Below are positions 35,132 to 45,800 of a stretch of 64,000 nucleotides of DNA, piece after piece. A program made the position numbers and the translations under genes. Source of the stretch: Bradyrhizobium rifense (GTDB lineage: Bacteria > Pseudomonadota > Alphaproteobacteria > Rhizobiales > Xanthobacteraceae); the NCBI RefSeq assembly GCF_008123425.1, contig NZ_VSSS01000001.1, positions 102,979 to 166,978 on the forward strand, read 5' to 3'. Within the stretch, counting starts at the first letter, position 1; the number at the start of each line of letters is the position of its first letter. The notes beneath the pieces are model-generated. The model saw nothing but the letters and a program-made list of their open reading frames with translations, had not been told where the DNA came from and did no database searches.

Positions 35132-37345
35132 TTAGGCAGCAGCTGCCTTCTTTGGCGCGAAGCGGCCGTAGAACGTTTCACCCTTCGCGGCCATCTCTTC
35201 GAGAAGCTTCGGCGGCGTGAAGCGCGAGCCGTATTTCGCCTCGAGCTTGTGGCAGAGCTCGACGAACTTCTTCGTGCCCATAAAGTCGATATAGGACAGC
35301 GTGCCGCCGGTGAACGGCGCGAAGCCGAAGCCGAGGATCGAGCCGACATCGGCTTCGCGCGGATCCGTGATGACGTGATCCTCGACTGTGCGCGCGGCTT
35401 CCACCGCCTGCACGACCAGGAAGCGCTGCTTCAACTCCTCGATGTCGAGCGTGTCGGGATCGAGCTGCTTCGGCTGCAGCGCGGACAGGCCCGGCCACAG
35501 GCTCTTCTGACCCTTGCCCTCAGGATAATCATAGAAGCCCTTCTTGTTCTTGCGGCCGAGGCGGCCCTGCTTCTCGACCAGTTCAACCATCAGCTTCTTC
35601 TGATCGGGGTTGATGGCGTTGGGGCCGAGATCGGCTTCGGTCGCCTTCATGATCTTGAGGCCGAGGTCGAGCGCGACTTCGTCAGACAGCGAGAGTGGGC
35701 CGACCGGCATGCCGGCCATCTTGGCGCAATTCTCGATCATCGCGGGCGGCACGCCTTCGAGGAACATCTCGTTGCCTTCGGCGACGTAGCGGCCGACGCA
35801 GCGATTGGCGAAGAAGCCGCGGCTGTCGTTGACCACGATCGGCGTCTTGCCGATCTGCCGGACGTAGTCGAGCGCGGTCGCCAGCGCGACATCACCGGTG
35901 TTCTTGCCCTTGATGATCTCGACCAGCATCATCTTCTCGACCGGCGAGAAGAAGTGGATGCCGACGAACTTGCCCTGGTCCTTGAAGCCCTCAGCCAGCG
36001 AGGTGATCGGCAACGTCGAGGTATTCGACGCGAAGATCACGTCGGGCTTGAGATACTCCTGCGCCTTGGCAAAAGTCTCCGCCTTGACCTTGCGGTCCTC
36101 GAACACGGCCTCGATGACGAGGTCGACGTCCTTCAACGCGGCATAGTCCGCGGTCGGCGTGATGCGCGCGAGCAGCGCCTCGGCGTCGGTCGGCTTGGCG
36201 CGGCCCTTCTTGATCTGCTCTTCGATCAACTTTTGCGCATGCGCCTTGCCCTTGTCGGCACTCTCCTGGTCGCGATCGATCAGCACGACGTCGAGACCGG
36301 CACGGGCCGAGACGTAACCGACGCTCGCACCCATGAAGCCGGCGCCGATCACGGCGATCTTCTTCACCTTGGTCGCGGGCACGCCCTGCGGACGGCGCGC
36401 GCCCTTGTTGAGCTCCTGCATCGAGAGGAACAGGCTGCGGATCATCGCAGCCGCTTCCTTCGAGCGCAGCACCGAGGTGAAGTAGCGCGACTCGACGCGC
36501 AGTGCCGCGTCGATCGGCAGCTGCAAGCCTTCATAGACGCAGCTCATGATCGCGCGCGCGGCCGGATAGTTGTCGTAGGTCTCGCGGCGATAGATCGCGT
36601 TGCCGGCCGGGAACATCATCATGCCGGCCTTGGAGAATACCGGGCCGCCGGGCAGCTTGAAACCCTTCTCGTCCCAGGGCGCGACAGCCTTGCCGCCGCC
36701 CTTGATCCAGTCCTTCGCCGCCTTGACGAGATCGGCAGCCGGCACGATCGCGTGGATCAGATTGAGCTGCTTGGCCTTGTCGAGCGTGACCGGGTCGCCC
36801 TTGAGCAGAATCGTCATCGCGTCCTGCGGCGGTACCAGGCGCGGCACGCGTTGCGTGCCGCCGGCGCCGGGGAACAGGCCGACCTTGACCTCGGGCAGGC
36901 CGAGGCGCGTCTTGGGATTCTCGGCCGCCACGCGATAGTGGCAGCACAGCGTAATCTCGAATCCGCCGCCGAGCGCGAGGCCATTGATCGCGGCCGCCCA
37001 CGGCTTGCCGGAGGTCTCGATCGAGCGCAGCACCTGCGAGAAGCCCCGGCTCTGGTCGAACAGCATCTGGTTCGCCGCGGTCTCACCCTGCTCCTTGAAA
37101 ACCTTGGCGTAAGCCCGGTTCAGGCCTTCGAGCATCGACAAATCGGCGCCGGCGCAGAACGCCTCCTTCGCGGAGGTGATAACGACGCCCTTCACCGCGG
37201 CATCAGCCGTGGTCGCCTTGACGATCGCATCGAGCTCGCTGGTCGAGGTCTCGTCGAGCACGTTCATCGAACGATCCGGGATGTCCCAGGTGACGAGCGC
37301 GATGCCGTCGGAATCGGTCTCAACCTTGAAGTTCTTGTAAGCCAT
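35132..37345 (-). CDS. fadJ: Trifunctional-type beta-oxidation protein (enoyl-CoA hydratase / 3-hydroxyacyl-CoA dehydrogenase)
   Basis: A 737-residue two-enzyme protein. The N-terminal crotonase half shows [15 protein letters not shown] and [15 protein letters not shown], then [21 protein letters not shown] with the catalytic Glu residues. The C-terminal half begins with a Rossmann motif ([22 protein letters not shown]) and carries NTSTLPIT and [17 protein letters not shown]. It performs hydration and oxidation of enoyl-CoA to 3-ketoacyl-CoA. Last gene of the operon, 19 bp after the thiolase gene. Confidence 0.95.
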   Translation of the reverse strand: MAYKNFKVETDSDGIALVTWDIPDRSMNVLDETSTSELDAIVKATTADAAVKGVVITSAKEAFCAGADLSMLEGLNRAYAKVFKEQGETAANQMLFDQSRGFSQVLRSIETSGKPWAAAINGLALGGGFEITLCCHYRVAAENPKTRLGLPEVKVGLFPGAGGTQRVPRLVPPQDAMTILLKGDPVTLDKAKQLNLIHAIVPAADLVKAAKDWIKGGGKAVAPWDEKGFKLPGGPVFSKAGMMMFPAGNAIYRRETYDNYPAARAIMSCVYEGLQLPIDAALRVESRYFTSVLRSKEAAAMIRSLFLSMQELNKGARRPQGVPATKVKKIAVIGAGFMGASVGYVSARAGLDVVLIDRDQESADKGKAHAQKLIEEQIKKGRAKPTDAEALLARITPTADYAALKDVDLVIEAVFEDRKVKAETFAKAQEYLKPDVIFASNTSTLPITSLAEGFKDQGKFVGIHFFSPVEKMMLVEIIKGKNTGDVALATALDYVRQIGKTPIVVNDSRGFFANRCVGRYVAEGNEMFLEGVPPAMIENCAKMAGMPVGPLSLSDEVALDLGLKIMKATEADLGPNAINPDQKKLMVELVEKQGRLGRKNKKGFYDYPEGKGQKSLWPGLSALQPKQLDPDTLDIEELKQRFLVVQAVEAARTVEDHVITDPREADVGSILGFGFAPFTGGTLSYIDFMGTKKFVELCHKLEAKYGSRFTPPKLLEEMAAKGETFYGRFAPKKAAAA

Positions 37346-37364
37346 GTTGGTTGCTCCCCTACCC

Positions 37365-38573
<1,209 letters not shown>

Positions 38574-38621
38574 GACGCCCTCCTGATCTGTTGTTCGAAT
38601 TTTGATGACGCGGAAGCAGGC

Positions 38622-40412
38622 TCAGAACGCTTCCGCCGGCAGTTCCATGATGGTGGCGCAACCGGACTGGATGCGCGCGAGATTGGCCGCGGTCTCCGGC
38701 AGCATCCGCTCCATGAAGAAGCGGCCGGTCACGAGCTTGGTCGAGAGATAGGGCGTCGCCCCGCTGGCGGCAATCTTGGCCTGCGTGACCTTGGCCATCT
38801 TCGCCCACATGTAGCCGAGCGCGACGAAGCCGAAGAGATGCAGGTAATCCGTTGCGGCGGCACCGGCATTGTCCGGCTTCGCCATCGCGTTCTGCATCAG
38901 CCAGGTCGTGGCCTGCTGGAGATGGCCGAGCGAGGCCGACAGCGGGGTGATGAAAGGCTTCAGCCCCTCGTCGCTGCCGTTCTCCTTGGCGAAGGCCATG
39001 ACCTCGCCGAAGAATGCCATGATGGCACGGCCGCCGTCGCGCGGCAGCTTGCGGCCGACGAGGTCGAGCGCCTGGATGCCGTTGGCGCCTTCATAGATCA
39101 TCGCGATGCGGGCATCGCGCACGAACTGCTCCATGCCCTGCTCGGCGATGTAGCCGTGGCCGCCATACATCTGCTGCGCCTGCACCGCGTTGGCAAAGCC
39201 GTAGTCGGTGAGGAAGCCTTTCAGCACGGGCGTCATCAGGCCCATGTGATCGTCAGCGGCCTGACGGTCCTTGGGATCTTCGGAGCGATGCGCGACGTCG
39301 CTCTTCAGCGCGGTCCACATCACGAAGGCGCGTGCGGCCTCGTTGAAGGCGCGGATCGAGAGCAGCGTGCGGCGGACATCGGGATGCACGATGATCGGAT
39401 CGGCCGGCTTGTCCGGCGCCTTCACGCCGGTGAGCGAACGGCCCTGGATACGCTCGCGCGCGTAGGCGACCGCGTTCTGGTAGGCGACCTCGGACTGCGC
39501 GAGACCCTGCACCGCGACGCCGAGGCGGGCCTCGTTCATCATCACGAACATGCCCTGCATGCCCTTGTTCTCTTCGCCGATCAGCCAGCCGGTGGCGCTG
39601 TCGTAGTTCATCACGCAGGTCGAATTGCCGTGGATGCCCATCTTGTGCTCGATCGAGCCACAGACGACGCCATTGCGCTGCCCCACCGAACCATCGGCAT
39701 TCACCAGGAATTTCGGCACCACGAACAGCGACACGCCCTTGATGCCGGCGGGTGCGCCCTCGACGCGGGCGAGCACGAGGTGGATGATGTTGGGGGCGAG
39801 GTCATGCTCGCCGGCCGAGATGAAGATCTTGGTGCCCGTGATCTTGAAGCTGCCATCCGCCTGGCGCACCGCCTTGGTGCGGAGCATGCCGAGATCGGTG
39901 CCGCAATGCGGCTCGGTCAGGTTCATGGTGCCGGTCCATTCGCCGGCGACCATCTTCGGCACGTAGGTCTGCTTCTGCTCCGGCGTGCCATGAACGATCA
40001 GCGCGGCGGTCGCGCCCATGGTGAGGCCGCCATACATCGAGAACGCCATGTTGGCGGAGATCTGGAATTCGTTGACCGCCTGGCTCAGCGCCACCGGCAG
40101 GCCCTGGCCGCCGAACTCGGTCGGCGCCGACAGGCCGAGCCAACCGCCTTCAACGACCTGCTTGAACGCGTCCTTAAAACCCTTGGGCGTGGTGACGCTG
40201 CCGTCGTCGGCGCGCTTGCAGCCTTCGAGATCGCCGACGCGATTGAGCGGCTGGAGCACCTCTTCAGAGAGCTTTGCGGCTTCGCCCAGGATTGCTTCGC
40301 GCACGTCGCTCGATGCATCGGAGAAGCCGGCGAGATTGTCGTAGCGGTCGATCTGGAAGACGTCGTTGAGCAGGAAGTTCACGTCTTCGACGGGGGCTTT
40401 GTAGATCGGCAT
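38622..40412 (-). CDS. Acyl-CoA dehydrogenase (large, FadE-like with C-terminal extension)
   Basis: A 596-residue flavoenzyme that introduces the alpha-beta double bond. Visible: GLSAPTEFGGQGLPVALSQ, the FAD-binding LTEPHCGTDLGMLRTKA, GTKIFISAGEHDL, and the catalytic Glu region IYEGANGIQALDLVGRKL. Longer than standard 380-residue enzymes because of an added C-terminal domain, as in many proteobacterial long-chain enzymes. Second gene of the operon, 38 bp after the NTF2-like gene. Confidence 0.93.
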   Translation of the reverse strand: MPIYKAPVEDVNFLLNDVFQIDRYDNLAGFSDASSDVREAILGEAAKLSEEVLQPLNRVGDLEGCKRADDGSVTTPKGFKDAFKQVVEGGWLGLSAPTEFGGQGLPVALSQAVNEFQISANMAFSMYGGLTMGATAALIVHGTPEQKQTYVPKMVAGEWTGTMNLTEPHCGTDLGMLRTKAVRQADGSFKITGTKIFISAGEHDLAPNIIHLVLARVEGAPAGIKGVSLFVVPKFLVNADGSVGQRNGVVCGSIEHKMGIHGNSTCVMNYDSATGWLIGEENKGMQGMFVMMNEARLGVAVQGLAQSEVAYQNAVAYARERIQGRSLTGVKAPDKPADPIIVHPDVRRTLLSIRAFNEAARAFVMWTALKSDVAHRSEDPKDRQAADDHMGLMTPVLKGFLTDYGFANAVQAQQMYGGHGYIAEQGMEQFVRDARIAMIYEGANGIQALDLVGRKLPRDGGRAIMAFFGEVMAFAKENGSDEGLKPFITPLSASLGHLQQATTWLMQNAMAKPDNAGAAATDYLHLFGFVALGYMWAKMAKVTQAKIAASGATPYLSTKLVTGRFFMERMLPETAANLARIQSGCATIMELPAEAF

Positions 40413-40450
40413 GGTGGTCTCCCGGCAAGCCTTGAAGTGATGATGCTGAA

Positions 40451-40837
40451 TTATGATTGAGCGGCGGCGAGCTGCTCCGCCATCAGGCGGTGCAGCATGT
40501 TGATGGCCTTGAGCGGACGCACCATCACCTTGAAATTTGTGATTCGTCCCTTGGCATCGAAGGTGATGATGTCGACGCCGTTGACCTCGATGCCGTCGAT
40601 GATCGTCTTGAATTCGAGCACGGCACCGTCAGCGCTGGTCCACTCGCCGACATAGCTGAAGCCGGGACCGCCGAGCACCTTCTCGGCGCTGGCGAGATAT
40701 TTGAAGGTGATGTCGCGCCCGCGCTGCGGGGAATGCACGACGGGGCTTTCGAACACGGCGTCAGGATGGAGCAGGTCCCAGAGCGCTTTCGCATCATGGG
40801 ACTTCATGAAGGCGTACCAGGAGTCGAGGCCGGTCAT
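40451..40837 (-). CDS. SnoaL-like/NTF2-fold protein at the head of the beta-oxidation operon
   Basis: A 128-residue NTF2-fold protein (SWYAFMKSHDAKALWDLLHPDAVFESPVV, GRDITFKYLASAEKVLG, IIDGIEVNGVDIITFDAKGRITNFKVMVRP). GGGAGGG lies just before the ATG at 40837. Being the first gene of a fatty-acid operon suggests a role as hydratase, isomerase or ligand-binding protein for acyl-CoA intermediates. That role is inferred from context only. Confidence 0.82.
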   Translation of the reverse strand: MTGLDSWYAFMKSHDAKALWDLLHPDAVFESPVVHSPQRGRDITFKYLASAEKVLGGPGFSYVGEWTSADGAVLEFKTIIDGIEVNGVDIITFDAKGRITNFKVMVRPLKAINMLHRLMAEQLAAAQS

Positions 40838-40856
40838 TGTCAGGTCCCTCCCGTGG

Positions 40857-40898
40857 ATCAAAGGCCTTGAATCAAAGGTCTTGAATCAAAGGCCTTGG
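40857..40898. repeat. Three tandem 14-bp repeats in the leader of the beta-oxidation operon
   Basis: ATCAAAGGCCTTGA, ATCAAAGGTCTTGA and ATCAAAGGCCTTGG follow each other with no gap, 20-61 bp before the first start codon. Each unit has a near-palindromic AAGGCCTT core. Periodicity of 14 bp is not a multiple of one helical turn. Role unknown. Confidence 0.85.
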
Positions 40899-41000
40899 CA
40901 AAAACTCGAAAACAACCCCATGCACAGTAGCAAGGAGGTTGATTCCGCTGGGTTTTCTGGTCGGTTTGGAGCCCCGACCTTGGACCACCCCATATGCACA

Positions 41001-41033
41001 TTGACGCATATGCGTCGATACGCATAAAGTCAA
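41001..41033. promoter_or_regulatory. Overlapping divergent promoters with a double inverted-repeat operator
   Basis: GACGCATATGCGTC (41003-41016) is a perfect 14-bp palindrome, and TATGCGT-CGAT-ACGCATA (41009-41026) is a second perfect inverted repeat sharing half of it. On the minus strand, TTGACT (41033-41028), 17 bp, TATGCG (41010-41005) makes a promoter for the beta-oxidation operon. On the plus strand, TTGACG (41001-41006), 16 bp, CATAAA (41023-41028) makes one for padR. A regulator bound here would block both. Confidence 0.7.
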
Positions 41034-41067
41034 GCTGCTTGGTTAAGGTCACAGGGAGGCAGGTCAC

Positions 41068-41658
41068 ATGGCGCTGGGCGACGCGATCCTCGCATGCCTG
41101 ACGGAACGTCCGATGACGGGTTACGAGCTCGCCAAGACGTTCGACTCTTCGATCGGCTTTTTCTGGAAGGCCGACCACCAGCAGATCTATCGCGAGCTCT
41201 CCAAGCTGCGCGACCGCGGCTACATCCAGGGCCGTGAGGTCGTCCAGTCCGGCAAGCCCAATAAACTCATCTATACCCTCACTCCGGAAGGACGAACAGC
41301 GCTGCGGCACTGGGCCGCGCGACCGAGCACCCCTCCCTCGATCAAGGACGACCTGCTGATCCGGCTGCATGCGCTGGACAGCATCGACATCGAGCCTATC
41401 CGCACCGATCTGATGGACCGCCTGGAGCATCACCGCGACCGGCACGAGAATTACGAGCGGATCCTGAAGAAGCGTTTTCCCGAAGGGACGGCCTCAGGCG
41501 TGCTCGACCTCGGCAATCTGCTGCTGCTCCGCCTCGGCGCGCGGCACGAGCAGATGGTGGCCGATTTCTGCGAGGAAGCGCTTGATGCGCTGTCGGCGAT
41601 GAGCGGCAAGGGCACGGTGGTACCGCTGGACGACGGCAAGCGCGAAGGCAAGGGTTAG
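41068..41658 (+). CDS. PadR family transcriptional regulator, likely controller of the beta-oxidation operon
   Basis: A 196-residue PadR-type repressor. The winged helix reads LGDAILACLTERPMTGYELAKTF, then FWKADHQQIYRELSKLRDRGY, with the wing GKPNKLIYTLTPEG. The C-terminal helical domain (VirR-like) follows. GGGAGGCAGG precedes the ATG. Divergent from the fatty-acid operon with a clear shared operator, so autoregulation and control of the operon in response to acyl-CoA or a related ligand are likely. Confidence 0.93.
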   Translation: MALGDAILACLTERPMTGYELAKTFDSSIGFFWKADHQQIYRELSKLRDRGYIQGREVVQSGKPNKLIYTLTPEGRTALRHWAARPSTPPSIKDDLLIRLHALDSIDIEPIRTDLMDRLEHHRDRHENYERILKKRFPEGTASGVLDLGNLLLLRLGARHEQMVADFCEEALDALSAMSGKGTVVPLDDGKREGKG

Positions 41659-41679
41659 GCAAGGGTTAGGCGACCCGCT

Positions 41680-42438
41680 TTAGTCTTTTGTGACGACGGG
41701 GCTGTCCCAGTTGAAGCGCACATTCACGCCGGCGCGGACGATATCGTCAGTCAGCCTGACATCGCGCGTGATCACGGTGAATGCGCCAATCGGGACGGCC
41801 GGATCGACATATCGCTTGCTGCCGAAATCGGCGTGAATGTATTCGAGCTTGAAGCTCACCGCGCCCCAGCTATCGGTCCACGCCGCCCATTCGCCGCCGA
41901 GTCCGGCCGCGAGGCCGGCGCGGGTCTTGGAGTCCGTGACCTGCCCCGCCGGATTGGAGACGGTGACATCGGTGCCGGCAAAGGCGATGCCGGCGGTCCC
42001 GTAGATCAGAAACCGATCGAGCGCGTAGCCGACGCGGCCGCGGAACATGTCGATCCACTTTTCTCGCGTGCGGCTCGTCGCCGCGCCGTTGAAGGGCGGC
42101 ATATCAGGCACGGAGCCGCGCTGGTTGGTCCATGACGCGTCGTTCTCGAAGCCGAGCACAGTCTTCTCGATCTGGAAATCGCAGCCGAAAGCTCCGCCCG
42201 CGACGCCGCCGGTGAGGTTGAAGGTGCCTGTTATGGTCGGACCGACGGCATCGCCGGCGCGCGCGACGTGCTCGCTCTTGCCCCAGGAGCCGCCGCCCTG
42301 GACGCCGACATAGCAACTGGTCCAGTTGAAGCCCGCAGGCACAGGCGCCTTGACCACGGGCTTTGCCGCCGGGGCATCAGCGGCAAAGGCGGGCGACGCC
42401 AGTCCGGCCGCGAGCGCGGCCACGAGCAACCATTTCAT
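41680..42438 (-). CDS. Outer-membrane beta-barrel protein (Omp25/BopA-like)
   Basis: A 252-residue protein with a signal peptide (WLLVAALAAGLASPAFAADA), then a Pro/Ala/Lys linker and an eight-stranded barrel pattern: NWTSCYVGVQGGGSWG, GAFGCDFQIEKTVLGFENDASW, RGRVGYALDRFLIYGTAGIA, FKLEYIHADFGS, and the terminal VRAGVNVRFNW. Rhizobial relatives are porin-like or heme-binding surface proteins. Two Cys in the barrel could pair. It ends 21 bp after the padR stop on the opposite strand. Confidence 0.85.
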   Translation of the reverse strand: MKWLLVAALAAGLASPAFAADAPAAKPVVKAPVPAGFNWTSCYVGVQGGGSWGKSEHVARAGDAVGPTITGTFNLTGGVAGGAFGCDFQIEKTVLGFENDASWTNQRGSVPDMPPFNGAATSRTREKWIDMFRGRVGYALDRFLIYGTAGIAFAGTDVTVSNPAGQVTDSKTRAGLAAGLGGEWAAWTDSWGAVSFKLEYIHADFGSKRYVDPAVPIGAFTVITRDVRLTDDIVRAGVNVRFNWDSPVVTKD

Positions 42439-42872
42439 GTCAGCAACAATCGGCTCAGGCAGAACGCCGAACGCGACGCTCGCTATCCCTGAGACGGGTC
42501 GATCGGGCTTGCGGCGAAATTTTTGTCGGTAGATGCGCCGATGGTGCGCTCCCTCTCCCGCTTGCGGGAGAGGGTTGGGGAGAGGGTGTATCCACAATCA
42601 AGAGCCCCCAAGAGGAGAGAACCCTCACCCGGCGCTATGCGCCGACCTCTCCCGCAAGGGGGAGAGGTGCACCGAGTCCGCGGCAACAAGGTTCCCGCCG
42701 CCCAACTTTAAGACACCGGCGACGCATTCCTTAACCCGTTATTTACCGTAACAGGAAAAAGTCGGTTTTCGAGGCAGACGACCTGCGCCAAATCCGATTG
42801 TCTTAACAACCGGCGCGCGTGGGGAGACTGGAGGCGCCGGGTGGGGCGCCGGAGTCGGAACCGGACAGAGTC
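42439..42872. other. 434-bp intergenic region with a family B repeat
   Basis: Apart from the palindromic repeat listed next, I see no gene here. Confidence 0.6.
42549..42669. repeat. Palindromic intergenic repeat, family B, copy 1
   Basis: CCCTCTCCCGCTTGCGGGAGAGGG is a near-perfect stem, followed by TTGGGGAGAGGGTGT, a spacer, then CCCTCACCC and ACCTCTCCCGCAAGGGGGAGAGGT. The copy at 59488 has the same order. Widespread in Bradyrhizobium. Confidence 0.85.
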
Positions 42873-45800
42873 ATGAATTCGCGCGTATCGTGGAGTGTGG
42901 ACGGTATCGATCCATCCGTCAGGGAGCGGGCCGAAGCTGCTGCGCGTCGCGCCGGCATGTCACTCAACGATTGGCTGAACTCCACGCTCGGCGAGACTGC
43001 CCCGTCGAACTTTCGCGGGCCTTACGACCCACGTCAGGATCAGCGTCCCGATCCGCGTGCTCAGCAGATGCCAATCCAGGCACCGAGTCAGGAGAGCCGC
43101 GAAGTCGCCGACATCCATCAGCGGCTCGACGCGATCACCCAGCAGATCGAACGAATTTCAAAGCCCGCCGCGCCGCGCCAGGAAGTTTCGCGCGAGCAGG
43201 GGGTCGCCCGCCAGCTCAACGACGCGATCTCGCGGCTCGATGCGCGGCTGTCGCAAATCTCGCGGCCCCCTCAGCCTCAAGCGCAGCAGCCCCAGCCGCC
43301 GCGACCGGCGCCGGTCGAGACGCGCCAGCGCCAGGCCGATGCGGTCGAGCGCGCCGCCGCGCAGGTCTATCGCAGCTCACCTCCCCTGAGCCCCGCGTCG
43401 TTCGACGTCGCGGTTGCCGAGATCACCGCACGGCAGAGCGAGCTCGACGGCTTTGCGCCGCGTCAGCTGCCGCCGCGCGCCGCGCCGTCGATCGCGCCCT
43501 CGGCCGCTCCCTATGCTCCACCGATGGCGCCGCCTGCGCCTGCCTATGCTCCGCCGCCACCGCAGCCGGGGCCGGATTTCTCGTCGCTCGAACGCCATCT
43601 GCTCAAGATCACGAGCCAGATCGAGTCGCTGCAGCGTCCCGACAATACCGAGCAGGCAATCAACGGCTTCCGCGCCGAGCTCGCCGAGATCCGCAATGCC
43701 ATCACCGAGGCGATGCCGCGCCGCGCGATCGAATCGATCGAGAACGAGATCCGCTCGCTGCACCGTCGCATCGACGAAACCCGTTCCAACGGCACCGACG
43801 GCCAGGTGCTCTCAGGCATCGAGCGCGCGCTCGCCGACATCAAGCAGGTGCTGCGCACGCTGACGCCGGCCGAGCAGCTCACCGGCTATGACGAGGCGAT
43901 CCGCAATCTCGGCGCCAAGCTTGATCTGATCCTGCGCGCCAATGACGACCCCTCGACCGTGCGCCAGCTCGAAGGCGCGATTTCGGCATTGCGCAGCATC
44001 GTCTCGAACGTCGCCTCCAACGAAGCGCTGGCACGGCTCTCCGAGGACGTGCAGCTGCTGTCGTCCAAGGTCGACCAGGTCAATCGCTCCTCGGACCGCG
44101 GCGACAGCTTTGCCGTGCTGGAGCAGCGCATCGCCGCCCTCACCGCTGCGCTGGAAACGCGCGAGCGGCCGCAACCGGCCGAGAGCACCGAACATCTGGA
44201 AGCCGCAATCCGCGCGCTGTCCGACCGTTTCGACCGCATGTCGGTCGGCAACGATTCGGCCTCGACCTTCGCGCATCTCGAGCAGAGGGTCTCCTATCTG
44301 CTGGAGCGGATCGAGAGCAATTCCGATCCGCGCGGCGGCAATTTGAGCCGTGTCGAGGACGGGCTGCACGACATCCTGCGGCACCTCGAGCGGCAGCAGG
44401 CGACCTATTCCGCGCTCGCAGAGAGCCGAAGCTCGGCGCCGGCTCCCGATTCCGGAATGGTCGACCTCGTCAAGCGCGAGCTGTCCGACATCCGCTACAG
44501 CCATGCCGAAACCAACCGCAGCACACAGGATTCGCTGGAGGCCGTGCACAACACGCTCGGCCATGTCGTCGATCGTCTCTCGATGATCGAGGGCGATCTG
44601 CGCGCAGTGCGTACCGCGCCGCCGGCCCCCGCGCCGATGCCGATGGCTGCGCCCTTGCAGATGACGGCACCGGCTGAGCCGGCGCCGATGGCGCGCGAGC
44701 AGCAACAGCCCCAGCAGCCGAAATACGATCCGAAGCCCGAGCTGCAGAATCCCGCCGCCGCGCAACATCCACACTCCACCTTCGTCGCCGCGCCGCGTGA
44801 ATTCCATGCTGCCGCGCCCGCCGCACCCCCGCCGGTGCCGATGGCGCCGGTTCCGCCGCGCGCGATCAGCGAGATCCTCGAGCCCCACACGGCGCCCGCC
44901 CGCGCCGCGATCGCGCCCGAACTGCCGCCGGATCATCCGCTCGAGCCCGGCACGCGTCCGAACGGCCGCCCCGCCACGCCGTCCGAACGCATTGCCGCGT
45001 CCGAGAGCGCGATCAGCGAAATCCCCGCTGCTCCGAAGGAGCCGGTGTCGTCGTCGAGCTTCATCGCGGCCGCGCGCCGCGCCGCGCAAGCTGCCGCCGC
45101 GCAGCCGCCGGAGAAGCCCGCCCGCGGCGTCAAGGCCGCGATCGCGGCCCGCGTCAAGGACAAGGGCCAAGGGCAGGGTCAGGCACAGCAAGGCGCCTCG
45201 ACCATCACCTCGAAGATCCGCTCGCTGCTGGTCGGCGCGAGCGTGGTCGTGATCGTGCTCGGCACCTTCAAGATGGCGATGAACCTGCTCGAAGGCGGCA
45301 GCACGCAGCCGCCACCGCAGGCGATGGAGAATTCCAGCGAGCCCGCGCCACAGGCCCCGCCGCCGGTCGAGATCAAGCCCGCCGCGCCCGAGCAGGTCAC
45401 GCCGTCGATGACCTCGCCGACGCCGATCGGCAAGCAGTCCCAAAACAATGCCGCGCCGGCTGCAACGAACCCCAGTGGAACGGCCTCGGTCGAAATTCCG
45501 CCCGCTCCCGCCGTGGCGCCACCCGCGCCCTCCAGCGACGTCACCGGCGCACTGTCGGGCCCGGGCCGCGCGCGGATCGGCGTCGTCCAGGTGCCGCCGA
45601 GCGAGAAGCTGCCTGACGGCATCGGCGGCCCGAACCTGCGCGCCGCCGCGATGAAGGGCGATGCGACCGCGGCCTACGAGATCGGCGTGCGCTTTGCCGA
45701 GGGCAAGGGCGTGGCCGCGAACTACGACGAAGCGGCGAAGTGGTACGATCGCGCGGCACAGGCCGGCGTGGTGCCCGCAACCTTCCGCCTCGGCACGCTC

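Noticed and set aside
40857..40898. CRISPR-like tandem repeats
   Set aside because: Units are contiguous with no spacers and only three copies; no cas genes are present.
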